Assembly: GCF_001421435.1 (NCBI RefSeq)
Contig: NZ_LMKA01000001.1
Location: 130,385 to 194,384, forward strand
Direction: 5' to 3'
Length of the DNA stretch: 64,000 bases
DNA from: Chryseobacterium sp. Leaf201
GTDB taxonomy: Bacteria; Bacteroidota; Bacteroidia; Flavobacteriales; Weeksellaceae
The notes under the pieces are model-generated. The model ran no database searches, was not told the origin of the DNA, and saw only the letters and a list, made by a program, of their open reading frames with translations. A program made the position numbers and the translations under genes. Shown one piece after another: positions 8,456-16,474 of the stretch (within the stretch, counting starts at the first letter, position 1; each line of letters starts with the position of its first letter).

Positions 8456-8782
8456 TTAAAGCATTCCCAGCTCAAATTTCGCCTCTTCACTCATCATGTC
8501 TTTGTTCCAGGTTGGTTCGAAAGTAAGTTCCAGATCTACTTCTTTCACATTTTCCACTTCTTTCACTTTGTCCTTAACCTCCTGCGGAAGACTCTCTGCA
8601 ACGGGACAGTTAGGGCTCGTTAAGGTCATTATGATTTTAACATCCGCATCTTCGGAGATCTGAACATCATAAACCAGTCCCAGTTCGTAAATATCTACCG
8701 GAATTTCAGGGTCATACACGGTTTTCATGACTTTGATGATTTCTTCACCAATGTCAGCAATCTGATCGTCTGTAAATTTCAT
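8456..8782 (-). CDS. SufT/MIP18-family iron-sulfur assembly protein (DUF59)
   Basis: A 108-residue single-domain DUF59 protein. DPEIPVDIYELGLVYDV (about residues 24-40) and MTLTSPNCPVAESLPQEV with the invariant Cys are the family signatures. SufT-type proteins help mature [4Fe-4S] enzymes. Here it is about 37 kb from sufABCD, followed by nothing in its own strand before the terminator. It lies three bases downstream of the exonuclease gene, so the two form an operon. Confidence 0.85.
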   Translation of the reverse strand: MKFTDDQIADIGEEIIKVMKTVYDPEIPVDIYELGLVYDVQISEDADVKIIMTLTSPNCPVAESLPQEVKDKVKEVENVKEVDLELTFEPTWNKDMMSEEAKFELGML

Positions 8783-8785
8783 TTT

Positions 8786-9490
8786 TTAATCTAAATTGAT
8801 ATACCTTTTCAACAAATCTTCCTGACGCATGCGCCGGAAAATGTTTGCCAAAGTTAACACATCTTTTTCACAATAGTCAACAATTCGCTGCAAGTCTTTC
8901 TCTATGTAGTAGATTGATGAAACCATTGATCCGTCAATATCATCTTTAGGTGTAGGAATCCCGAAAAGATGGGCCAGGAGTTCAAGCGATACAAAGCTTT
9001 TGTAATCCCCGAATTTCCACAGTTCCATGGTATCCAGATGAGGAATTTCCCATGGCTTTTTTCCAAACATCTGAAACGGTACGGGAGGCATTGTCCCGTT
9101 GATTAAAAACCGCCTTGCGATCCACGGGAAATCAAATTCTTTTCCGTTGTGGGCACAGAGGATCACGTCCCGGAGCCGCGGACTGTTGAAAATCTCTCCG
9201 AATTCAAGCAAGAGCTTTTTCTCATCATCACCGGCAAAGCTTTTTATTTTTAAGGTGTCGTTTTTTTCAATCATCCCGATCGTGATGCAGATGATCTTAC
9301 CGAATTCAGCCATGATACCGGCTTTTTCCGAATAAAATTCCTCTGCCGTGCCTTCATCTTTTCTCTGGAACCTGGTTTTTTTATCCCAGAGCATCTGTTC
9401 TGTTTCTGATAAATGTTCCCAGGCCCCGAAGCCCGGAACCGTTTCAATATCAAGGAATAAGATTCTTTCTAAAGGGATATTCTGTATCAT
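8786..9490 (-). CDS. DEDDy-type 3'-5' exonuclease (PolB-like, RNase H fold)
   Basis: A 234-residue predicted exonuclease. The DEDDy residues are in place: FLDIETVPG (D and E, about residues 14-16), AHNGKEFDFPWI (third Asp) and YCEKDVLTL (Tyr and last Asp). It resembles the stand-alone PolB proofreading-like exonucleases widespread in Bacteroidota, acting on DNA or RNA 3' ends. It heads a two-gene operon with sufT. Its real nucleic-acid substrate is not known from sequence. Confidence 0.82.
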   Translation of the reverse strand: MIQNIPLERILFLDIETVPGFGAWEHLSETEQMLWDKKTRFQRKDEGTAEEFYSEKAGIMAEFGKIICITIGMIEKNDTLKIKSFAGDDEKKLLLEFGEIFNSPRLRDVILCAHNGKEFDFPWIARRFLINGTMPPVPFQMFGKKPWEIPHLDTMELWKFGDYKSFVSLELLAHLFGIPTPKDDIDGSMVSSIYYIEKDLQRIVDYCEKDVLTLANIFRRMRQEDLLKRYINLD

Positions 9491-9555
9491 TGGTTTTTAA
9501 TTTTTGATGAGTTGAGCTGACAAATGATGAGGTAAATTTGTATGTCAGATTGAAA

Positions 9556-9903
9556 TTAACCGACCGGCATTCCGTTTTTTGCGGGCAGGGAAGGGGTAAG
9601 AAGGGTAACTTCTGTTTTATCTTCACCGTAAACCCCTAGCACCAGGCATTCACTGAAAAAGTTGGCAATCTGTTTCTCAGGGAAATTAACAACAGCCAGG
9701 ATCTGTTTTCCCATCAGGTCTTCTTTTCTGTACAATGAAGTAATCTGTGCGGAAGATTTTTTAATACCTAATTCTCCGAAGTCTATTTCCAGCTGATAAG
9801 AAGGGTTTCTGGCTTTTTCAAAATCATTTACAGAAATAACAGTGCCGCATCTGATGTCTATCTTTTCAAAATCTGCCCATGAGATTTCAGGTTTTATAGT
9901 CAT
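9556..9903 (-). CDS. CsaA-like tRNA-binding-domain protein
   Basis: A 115-residue single OB-fold protein of the tRNA_bind family. WADFEKIDIRCGTVISV near residue 9 and the C-terminal LGVYGEDKTEVTLLTPSLPAKNGMPVG are hallmarks of CsaA-type proteins, described as export-related chaperones and also as homologues of the tRNA-binding domain of MetRS. Length matches CsaA. It stands alone between the exonuclease and DUF3078 genes. The molecular role in this genus is not established. Confidence 0.83.
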   Translation of the reverse strand: MTIKPEISWADFEKIDIRCGTVISVNDFEKARNPSYQLEIDFGELGIKKSSAQITSLYRKEDLMGKQILAVVNFPEKQIANFFSECLVLGVYGEDKTEVTLLTPSLPAKNGMPVG

Positions 9904-10076
9904 GATATTGATGGATTAATTATATATTTGATTTTAGTACTGATTGATATTGCAGGCATCTGAACCCGCTATAGACAAATGTATTAAATTAATGAAATCT
10001 ACAGTAATTTTCAAGCCGGAAATTCCGGACGGGCCATAAACATTATCAAAGTGTACTCAGGATTTTTGAAGATCCG

Positions 10077-11003
10077 CTACTTTTTAATCCACCACTGGCT
10101 GTCTTTTCTGTCAGATCTTTTTACACCGTTATCCAGCAGATAGGAAAACCCGACCCCCAGTGTCTGTTTCAGCTGTGTCCTTTTAATCTGGTTATGGTCA
10201 TACATAAGGTCAACCGTAATATTGGAAGAGATAAATTTATTCACTTTCAGGTTTAAAATCATTCCGTATGACAGTACCAGTCTTTCGGGATGGTTAAGAT
10301 AATTGGAAAAAACAGAAGCGGTATTGGTAATATGGATGTTTTCCATCAACTTGAATTTATACAGAGCTGTTCCCAGAAAACCGAACTGCAGCAAAGAGTT
10401 ATCGCCGTCAGCTTTTAAGCCGTATGTTCCCGCGGTCTGCAGTTCTTTGTCTAAAACCAGAGTCCATCTCGCGTTGCTGGGGCGCAGCGTAACATTTACA
10501 TTGTCGCTGGGCCTGTAGGTGATCCCCATCCCGAGGTTCAGGTAGCCGGGGGCCATAAAATTGGAGATTTTCTTGGCTTCAGGATTATTGCCGTCCTCAT
10601 ATCCTACAGTAAACTGAGACTGCACGCCTGCTCCTACGGAAAGATACCAGCTGTCTGAAACCTTCCTGCCGTAATTGGTGGAAACATTAATGACATCCTG
10701 GGTTTTTCTGATTCCCAGTCCTTTGGTATCATTCTGACCGTAATTTAAAAGAATAAGATTTTCCCACAGGTCCTTGTCTTTTTCATAGGTAATGTTGTAA
10801 TCAACCCCCAGAAGCCAGCCTACGTTATTTGCTCCTCCGCCAACCCAGTTTGAAAAGGCCGCCTGGTTGATCATTAAAGACTGTTTTCCTAAAACCGACC
10901 AGCTTTTTACCGTATCGGTAACCATAGAATCTTTTTTTATTTCTTCCTGTGCGCTGGCAAAAAAACCAGAAGAAAAAGTAAGCAGTAATAAAAACTTCTT
11001 CAT
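10077..11003 (-). CDS. DUF3078 secreted or outer-membrane protein
   Basis: A 308-residue protein with an N-terminal signal peptide (MKKFLLLLTFSSGFFASAQ) followed by a beta-rich body with alternating hydrophobic and aromatic residues, as in Bacteroidota DUF3078 proteins. SLMINQAAFSNWVGGGANN is the recognisable N-terminal motif of the family. It is probably an outer-membrane beta-barrel of unknown role. I chose the ATG at 11003: an in-frame start at 11036 would sit on the -7 box and would put 11 extra residues before the signal peptide. Confidence 0.82.
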   Translation of the reverse strand: MKKFLLLLTFSSGFFASAQEEIKKDSMVTDTVKSWSVLGKQSLMINQAAFSNWVGGGANNVGWLLGVDYNITYEKDKDLWENLILLNYGQNDTKGLGIRKTQDVINVSTNYGRKVSDSWYLSVGAGVQSQFTVGYEDGNNPEAKKISNFMAPGYLNLGMGITYRPSDNVNVTLRPSNARWTLVLDKELQTAGTYGLKADGDNSLLQFGFLGTALYKFKLMENIHITNTASVFSNYLNHPERLVLSYGMILNLKVNKFISSNITVDLMYDHNQIKRTQLKQTLGVGFSYLLDNGVKRSDRKDSQWWIKK

Positions 11004-11035
11004 TATTAATGATTTCATTTCACAAAAACTCTGCA

Positions 11036-11043
11036 CAAAAGTA
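11036..11043 (-). promoter_or_regulatory. -7 promoter box of the DUF3078 gene
   Basis: The minus strand reads TACTTTTG, matching TAnnTTTG, 33 bases upstream of the chosen ATG. It rules out the longer start at 11036. Confidence 0.45.
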
Positions 11044-11274
11044 TTAAATATAAATTTGACGCCTTAGGGTTAAACGCTTCAGCATTTTCCATGATATAGC
11101 ATTATTCACTGTTAATTTTACTTGATTTTGAATATTTCAATGACAAAACAGTACAGGAAAAGCGAAAAGAAGTGAAAATCATTACTTTTTGGCTGAAACA
11201 GTTTAAAGACAAAATAATTCATCGACAATTTTTCCGAAATTTATCATTGGCTTTTCATTTGACGTAAAAACGGT

Positions 11275-12045
11275 ATGTTAAAAAACAATGTAATTTCCAA
11301 AAAGGCAATCGTCAATCCTTTGCTGATGCTCATGGCCATGTGGTCTGGCTATTTCCTGCAGCTGCACGGCTTTTTTGGAAGTTGCTTCGGCGCTATTATC
11401 CCATTGCTGCCGGAAGGCCTGCTGGGGATTTTAACCGCTCCGCTCCTGCATGGGAATATAGATCATATTATAGGAAATTCTATCCCGATTGCGGCGCTGA
11501 TGTTCCTGTTGTATCAGTTTTACCCTTTGGTGGCAAATAAGGTTTTCGTTATAGGATGGCTGGCCACTGGGCTGCTGGTCTGGCTCCTTCCCCCGATTGA
11601 TATCATGACGGGACATTACCTTTATACCTGTACCATCGGGGCGAGCGGCGTAGTCTATGTACTGGCTTTTTTCCTGTTTTTCAGCGGCATTTTCAAATGG
11701 AATATGACGCTGCTTACCATTTCCTTACTGGTCGTTCTGTATTACGGAAGCCTGATTTGGGGGATGCTGCCGGAGGAACTGTTCAGCAATCTTGAAGAGC
11801 CCAGTAAAATTTCCTGGCAGGCCCACCTTGCTGGAGCCGTGGTAGGGGTTACCCTGGCCTTTATGTTTAGAAGGGTAGGGGATAAAAAGAAAAGATACAT
11901 CTGGGAATTCCCGAATTACTACAGCGAAAAAGATGATAAGCTCTGGCAGGAATACAAAGAAAGCCACCCTGATGATTTCCTTGAGATGCCCTACAAGAAA
12001 AAAGATGACATCTGGGACCGCCTGGATGAATTGAGAGGAAAATAA
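11275..12045 (+). CDS. Rhomboid family intramembrane serine protease
   Basis: A 256-residue membrane protein with six or seven hydrophobic segments. The catalytic dyad is visible: Ser124 in IGASGVVYVL (GxSG) and His184 in WQAHLAGAVVG. The HGNIDHIIGN motif (59-68) on the second segment is also typical. The C-terminal 55 residues are charged and cytoplasmic. Rhomboids cut single-pass membrane proteins within the bilayer; the substrate here is unknown. The gene precedes dprA on the same strand with a 34-base spacer before the chosen dprA start. Confidence 0.9.
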   Translation: MLKNNVISKKAIVNPLLMLMAMWSGYFLQLHGFFGSCFGAIIPLLPEGLLGILTAPLLHGNIDHIIGNSIPIAALMFLLYQFYPLVANKVFVIGWLATGLLVWLLPPIDIMTGHYLYTCTIGASGVVYVLAFFLFFSGIFKWNMTLLTISLLVVLYYGSLIWGMLPEELFSNLEEPSKISWQAHLAGAVVGVTLAFMFRRVGDKKKRYIWEFPNYYSEKDDKLWQEYKESHPDDFLEMPYKKKDDIWDRLDELRGK

Positions 12046-12057
12046 AAGAGAATTTCC

Positions 12058-12065
12058 TACATTTG
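12058..12065 (+). promoter_or_regulatory. -7 box before dprA; argues for the ATG start
   Basis: TACATTTG matches TAnnTTTG. Its final G is the first base of a possible GTG start, so that codon would be upstream of the transcription start. The next in-frame ATG (12080) is preferred. A TTG lies 24 bases upstream of the box, slightly wider than usual. Confidence 0.4.
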
Positions 12066-12079
12066 TGAAAACAGCACAA

Positions 12080-13189
12080 ATGTACTCTGAAGAACATCTT
12101 TATGCCATTGCTTTACGCCAATGCGCCTTTATCGGTGATATTAATTTTTACAAACTGGTCCGTACTTTCGGGGGTGCCAGACAGGCCTGGGAACAGACAA
12201 AGAACGAATATAAAAAACTCGATGGTTTCGGGAAGAAAATGATTGCCGATATCGGAAATCCCGAACATCTGAAATTCGCCGAAGAAGAACTTAAATTCTG
12301 TGAACAGAACAGCATCAAAATTAATCTCAGGCACCTTAACGGGCTTCCGCAGCTTTTAAACGAATGCGATGATGCCCCGGCGATTCTCTACCAGAAAGGG
12401 AATTTGGATGACCGTAAAGAAAAAGTGAGTATTGTCGGTACCCGGAACATGACTTCTTACGGAAGCCATTTTATTCAGGATTTTTTTGAAGAAACACAAT
12501 CCTGCCGTTACAGTTCAGTGAGCGGCCTGGCTTTAGGTGTTGATAAAGAGGTTCATGAGCAGTCTATCCTGCGAAGTATCCCTACTGTCGCAGTGCTGGC
12601 TCACGGCTTTCACCTGTTATATCCTGCAAAAAACAGGAAGCTGTCTGAAAAGATCCTGCAGGAAGGTGGTGCCTTACTGACTGAGTTCAATTCGTCCCGG
12701 AAACCGGATCGGGAAAACTTTATTCAGAGAAACAGGATTGTTGCCGGGATTTCACCTTCCACCATTGTTGTGGAAACTGCATTCGGGGGCGGATCAATCA
12801 GTACCGCCACATTTGCCAACCAGTATAACCGGGAAGTTTTTGCACTTCCGGGAAAGATCACCGACAAACAGAGCCAGGGGTGCAACCATCTGATTTATCA
12901 GAATAAGGCCGCGGCAATTTCTACCGTTAAAGATCTTGTAGATAACCTTGGATTTAATAAAGCTGAAGCGAAAACCGGAGACCTGTTTCCCAAAAGCGAA
13001 GTGATGGTCCAGTTAACTGAGATCCAGAAATTAATATTATCTGTTATTTCAGACCATCCCAAGATTTCCCTGGATGATATGATTGAGAAAATCAGTCTCT
13101 CTTCCCATAAAATTTTACCGGTAATTTTAGAATTGGAACTTTTAGGGAAAGTAAAATCACTTTCGGGGAGGCAATTTATAGCCATATGA
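12080..13189 (+). CDS. dprA: DNA-processing protein DprA
   Basis: A 369-residue DprA, which loads RecA on incoming single-stranded DNA during natural transformation. After an N-terminal helical SAM-like region come the Rossmann motifs: VSIVGTRNMTSYG, SGLALGVDKEVHEQSI, and FIQRNRIVAGIS with ETAFGGGSISTATFANQ. The C-terminus (about the last 65 residues) is the winged-helix domain. A GTG five codons upstream gives a longer frame but coincides with a -7 promoter box. Together with ComM (42.2-43.7 kb) it suggests transformation capacity. Confidence 0.92.
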   Translation: MYSEEHLYAIALRQCAFIGDINFYKLVRTFGGARQAWEQTKNEYKKLDGFGKKMIADIGNPEHLKFAEEELKFCEQNSIKINLRHLNGLPQLLNECDDAPAILYQKGNLDDRKEKVSIVGTRNMTSYGSHFIQDFFEETQSCRYSSVSGLALGVDKEVHEQSILRSIPTVAVLAHGFHLLYPAKNRKLSEKILQEGGALLTEFNSSRKPDRENFIQRNRIVAGISPSTIVVETAFGGGSISTATFANQYNREVFALPGKITDKQSQGCNHLIYQNKAAAISTVKDLVDNLGFNKAEAKTGDLFPKSEVMVQLTEIQKLILSVISDHPKISLDDMIEKISLSSHKILPVILELELLGKVKSLSGRQFIAI

Positions 13190-13323
13190 CAATTAATGAT
13201 TTCTTAATATTGCATTGTTTTACAGATAATATTTACTTTTTAATAATATTAACGGGTAAATTATTGATTTAATAATATTAAGTATTTATTTTATTAAACT
13301 TTAAACAATCATCAATTAAGGTG

Positions 13324-13353
13324 TTGTGAATCTTGAAAAAAAAATTAAATTTG
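13324..13353 (+). promoter_or_regulatory. Promoter of gdhA
   Basis: TTG (13324-13326), a 19-base spacer and TAAATTTG (13346-13353) give a full match to the Bacteroidota -33/-7 consensus. The start codon is 27 bases downstream, leaving a short leader. Confidence 0.6.
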
Positions 13354-13379
13354 TTGACAATAATATTCAACCCTAATAT

Positions 13380-14738
13380 ATGGAACAATATAATATTGAC
13401 CAGAAAATCCAAGAATTTATAGCAAAAATTGAGGCCAAAAACCCTAATGAGCCCGAGTTTTTACAAGCCGTAAAAGAAGTTGCTGTTACCGTAATTCCGT
13501 TTATTATGACGAAAAAGGAATATACGGGAATGAAACTTCTTGAAAGAATGGCGGAAGCTGAAAGAATCATCATCTTCAGAGTTCCATGGGTTGATGATAA
13601 AGGCGAGATCCAGGTAAACAGAGGTTTCAGAATTCAGATGAACTCTGCCATCGGACCTTACAAAGGGGGAATCCGTTTCCATCCTACCGTGAACCTTTCG
13701 GTACTGAAGTTCCTTGCTTTTGAACAGGTATTTAAAAATTCCTTAACCACACTTCCGATGGGAGGCGGAAAAGGAGGTTCAGACTTTGATCCACAGGGGA
13801 AATCTGATATGGAAGTAATGCGTTTCTGCCAGGCTTTCATGACGGAGCTCTGCAAGCACATCGGTCCGGAGACTGACGTTCCTGCGGGAGACATCGGTGT
13901 AGGAGCAAGAGAGATCGGCTATTTATTCGGCCAGTACAAGAAAATCAGAAATGAATTTACGGGCGTTCTTACCGGGAAAGGCCTTGCTTATGGAGGTTCA
14001 CTGATCCGTCCTGAAGCTACAGGTTACGGAGTGGTATATTTCGCTGAGCAGATGCTTAAGACTATCGGGCAGACTTTCAAAGATAAGACAGTAACAGTAT
14101 CAGGTTTCGGAAACGTGGCCTGGGGTGTGATCAAAAAAATATCTGAACTTGGAGGAAAAGTAGTAACGATTTCCGGACCGGACGGCTATATCTATGATAA
14201 AGACGGTATCGACGGAGAAAAAATCGATTACTTACTTGAACTGAGATCTTCAGGAAACAACAGAGCGGAGGATTATGCTAAAAAATATCCTTCTGCAGTA
14301 TTTTATGCAGGGAAACGCCCTTGGGAAGTAAAATGTGATGTAGCCATCCCTTCTGCTACCCAGAATGAACTGGATCTTGAAGATGCCAAATTACTGGTAG
14401 AAAACGGATGTCTTTGTGTAACTGAGGCAGCCAATATGCCTTCAACATTAGACGCGATCAATTATTTCCTGGATAACAAAGTATTATTCTCTCCGGGGAA
14501 AGCTTCCAACGCCGGCGGTGTTGCCACCTCAGGATTGGAAATGACGCAAAACTCCATCCGTCTGAACTGGACTTCTGAAGAAGTGGATGCAAGGCTGAAA
14601 GAAATCATGATCGGGATCCACAAAGCATGCAGAGACTACGGAAAAGAGGAAGATGGTTATGTAAACTACGTAAAAGGCGCCAATATCGCCGGATTCGTAA
14701 AAGTTGCAGAAGCCATGTTAGCTCAGGGAGTCGTATAA
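13380..14738 (+). CDS. gdhA: NADP-type glutamate dehydrogenase
   Basis: A 452-residue hexameric-type glutamate dehydrogenase that interconverts 2-oxoglutarate plus ammonium and glutamate. NSAIGPYKGGIRFHP (residues 88-102) and TLPMGGGKGGSDFDP (124-138, catalytic Lys131) form the substrate site. The Rossmann part has VSGFGNVAWGV. Length and motifs fit the NADP-dependent class I (small hexameric) enzymes; cofactor choice is inferred from family. It has its own consensus promoter and ends at a hairpin terminator. Confidence 0.95.
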   Translation: MEQYNIDQKIQEFIAKIEAKNPNEPEFLQAVKEVAVTVIPFIMTKKEYTGMKLLERMAEAERIIIFRVPWVDDKGEIQVNRGFRIQMNSAIGPYKGGIRFHPTVNLSVLKFLAFEQVFKNSLTTLPMGGGKGGSDFDPQGKSDMEVMRFCQAFMTELCKHIGPETDVPAGDIGVGAREIGYLFGQYKKIRNEFTGVLTGKGLAYGGSLIRPEATGYGVVYFAEQMLKTIGQTFKDKTVTVSGFGNVAWGVIKKISELGGKVVTISGPDGYIYDKDGIDGEKIDYLLELRSSGNNRAEDYAKKYPSAVFYAGKRPWEVKCDVAIPSATQNELDLEDAKLLVENGCLCVTEAANMPSTLDAINYFLDNKVLFSPGKASNAGGVATSGLEMTQNSIRLNWTSEEVDARLKEIMIGIHKACRDYGKEEDGYVNYVKGANIAGFVKVAEAMLAQGVV

Positions 14739-14747
14739 AACATAAAT

Positions 14748-14774
14748 AAAGGTTGGGGAATCCCGGCCTTTTTT
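14748..14774 (+). terminator. Terminator of gdhA
   Basis: Stem AAAGGTTGGG / CCCGGCCTTT with two G-T wobble pairs and a four-base loop, followed by a T run, ten bases after the gdhA stop codon. Confidence 0.75.
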
Positions 14775-14829
14775 GATATAACCCTGTTCCCGGGAATATA
14801 AATGGGAAAAAAGTAAAAAGTGAAAGGAG

Positions 14830-14860
14830 AAAGCGTTGAATATTCAACGCTTTTTTTATT
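14830..14860 (+). terminator. Second perfect-palindrome terminator downstream of gdhA
   Basis: AAAGCGTTGAAT and its complement abut with no loop spacer and are followed by seven T residues. It probably backs up the gdhA terminator, or ends an unseen short transcript. Confidence 0.6.
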
Positions 14861-14882
14861 GGCAGTAAATTTGAAAATAAAA

Positions 14883-14906
14883 AATCCTGAAATTAATTTC
14901 AGGATT
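14883..14906 (-). terminator. Terminator of the NGT-repeat protein gene
   Basis: A perfect palindrome of 12-bp arms (AATCCTGAAATT and complement), preceded on the plus strand by an A run, so on the minus strand it is a stem followed by T-rich sequence. It lies 15 bases after the stop of the 14.9-15.4 kb gene. Confidence 0.75.
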
Positions 14907-14921
14907 GGTATCATTTATATT

Positions 14922-15365
14922 CTATCTTGTTTTTTTCTTCGTTTTTCTGGTGTCTCTGTCCGTCGAACGTGTCGTGTCATTTTTCGATCTGTCCCAATCG
15001 CTGCTCTGGTTCATTGTTCCTGTTGTACCGTTAGTTGATCCGTTATTCAGGGTACCAGTATCTCCACTGTTCAATGTTCCGTTGTTCATGGTTCCGGTAG
15101 TCCCGTTGGTTCTGGTACCATTATTCAGCGTCCCATTGTTCATTGTTCCTGTAGTCCCATTGGTTCCGTTAGTTCCATTATTCATCGTCCCGTTGGTTCC
15201 ATTGTTGAGGTTACCATTATTCAGCGTTCCGTTGCTGTTTCTGGTCCCCTGGTTTGAACTGTTGGTTGTTGAACCTGAAGTTGACGTATCGGTTCTCGTC
15301 GTCTGTGCAGTGGCTGTAATCATACCGCCTAATACAAATGCTGCTGTTAAAATTAAATTTTTCAT
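14922..15365 (-). CDS. Secreted Asn/Gly/Thr-repeat protein of unknown function
   Basis: A 147-residue protein with a signal peptide (MKNLILTAAFVLGGMITATAQ, cut after residue 21). A low-complexity region of about 95 residues follows, built from NGT, NNGTLNNGT and NGTTGTMNNGT units, then a charged tail ending KTKKKTR. The region is expected to be disordered. The DNA is itself a degenerate tandem repeat, which could change length by slippage. The opposite strand is open through the repeat, but that valine/proline reading is a by-product of the repeat. No family is recognised. Confidence 0.6.
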   Translation of the reverse strand: MKNLILTAAFVLGGMITATAQTTRTDTSTSGSTTNSSNQGTRNSNGTLNNGNLNNGTNGTMNNGTNGTNGTTGTMNNGTLNNGTRTNGTTGTMNNGTLNSGDTGTLNNGSTNGTTGTMNQSSDWDRSKNDTTRSTDRDTRKTKKKTR

Positions 15366-15489
15366 AATACTGATATTTTGGTGTATTATGTTAAATACAA
15401 TTATCGTACAAAGTGGTATGCCTAAAAATTCTTTTTAACGTGATTTATAAATTTTTAAGAAAATTTACATTATAAGTTACCACAAAAAA

Positions 15490-15512
15490 TCCTGAAATAA
15501 GATATTTCAGGA
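15490..15512 (-). terminator. Terminator of the 15.5-15.9 kb secreted protein gene
   Basis: Stem TCCTGAAAT / ATTTCAGGA with a five-base loop, followed on the minus strand by a T run. The stem is nearly the same as that of the neighbouring terminator at 14883-14906. Confidence 0.7.
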
Positions 15513-15538
15513 CTTCATTCTACTTTGAATATTTATAA

Positions 15539-15859
15539 CTACTTCGATTTCTTACTCTTAGATTTACTTTTTACAGTCTTGTCTTTAGGTTTTGTAGCGT
15601 CTGCATTCTGATCCGGTGATGCCGTTACTGCAGTATCATCTACAGCGGTGGTCAATTTGGAGGTATCCGCTACCGTAGCTGCCGATGCTTCCTTTCCCGG
15701 AACTTCTGTTGCGGTCGTAACCCCGGAACCGGAGTTGGCCTGGGTGTTCTGTTTTGCCGGCGCAGCCTGGCTGCTCGTACTTTGCGGTGTTGTTGTCTGG
15801 GCTGATGCTGCACCTAATCCGATTAGGGTAAATGCTGCGGTTAAAACTAATTTTTTCAT
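15539..15859 (-). CDS. Small secreted Ala/Thr/Ser-rich protein with lysine tail
   Basis: A 106-residue protein with a signal peptide (MKKLVLTAAFTLIGLGAASAQ), a disordered Thr/Ser/Ala/Gln-rich middle and a tail of alternating Lys and Ser ending SKKSK. Architecture and signal peptide closely parallel the next gene (14.9-15.4 kb), suggesting an old tandem duplication followed by divergence of the low-complexity part. The ATG at 15859 is preferred over a start 16 codons upstream because it begins directly with the signal peptide. Function is unknown. Confidence 0.55.
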   Translation of the reverse strand: MKKLVLTAAFTLIGLGAASAQTTTPQSTSSQAAPAKQNTQANSGSGVTTATEVPGKEASAATVADTSKLTTAVDDTAVTASPDQNADATKPKDKTVKSKSKSKKSK

Positions 15860-15970
15860 ATTATTTTTAAATGGTTTGTTTACATGAAACGATGGGAATT
15901 CGCTCAATCGTATAACAGGATTCTTTATTTAACGTAGTTTATTATTCTTTAAGATTAATTGGCAGTGCGG

Positions 15971-16465
15971 TTATTTTTCTGAATTTTTTATCATCCGTTC
16001 TACAAATTCATACGCTGCAGGGCATATAACGGTGTTTTTGATCATCAGGTCATTGATCTGATAAATCTTTTTCCGGTCGGTATGAGGGTACTCCCTGCAT
16101 GCTTTCGGGCGCACATCATAAATTGAACAGGTATTGTCTTCATTTAAAAAAAAGCAGGGAAGGTTCTGTAAAACTTTATCATTATCTTCATCCGTCCTCA
16201 GGAACTTCGACTCAAAATCAGCAGGTTTCATCCGGAGATGCCTGGCAATCCTTTCAATGTCTTTTTCCGTATACAGGGGCCCTGTGGTTCTGCAGCAGTT
16301 GGCGCACTGAAGGCAGTCCACCTTTTCAAAGACTTCATCATGCGTTTCCTGAACAATATAATCGAGGTTCTTAGGCGGCTTCTTTTTCAGCCCGTCCAGA
16401 AATTTTTTATGTTCTTTCTGCTTCTGTAAAGCCTGTTTTCTGTAAAGTTCTACATTCATTATCAT
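15971..16465 (-). CDS. YkgJ family cysteine cluster protein
   Basis: A 164-residue zinc- or iron-chelating YkgJ-type protein. The cluster CLQCANCCRTTGPLY near residue 55 and the later CFFLNEDNTCSIYDVRPKACREYP carry the conserved cysteines. Family function is not firmly known; many members are suspected Fe-S proteins. It begins nine bases after the KirBac gene, so the two are in one operon. Two in-frame ATGs (16465 and 16459) are possible. Confidence 0.83.
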   Translation of the reverse strand: MIMNVELYRKQALQKQKEHKKFLDGLKKKPPKNLDYIVQETHDEVFEKVDCLQCANCCRTTGPLYTEKDIERIARHLRMKPADFESKFLRTDEDNDKVLQNLPCFFLNEDNTCSIYDVRPKACREYPHTDRKKIYQINDLMIKNTVICPAAYEFVERMIKNSEK

Positions 16466-16474
16466 TATTCTTTC

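Noticed and set aside
14948-15260. CRISPR-like array
   Set aside because: The repeats are directly adjacent, degenerate and in frame; there are no unique spacers of constant size.
14905-15438. Plus-strand open frame of 177 codons rich in Val, Pro and Leu
   Set aside because: It is the exact mirror of the NGT-repeat gene. Its repetitive composition follows from the repeat on the other strand, which has a proper signal peptide and terminator.
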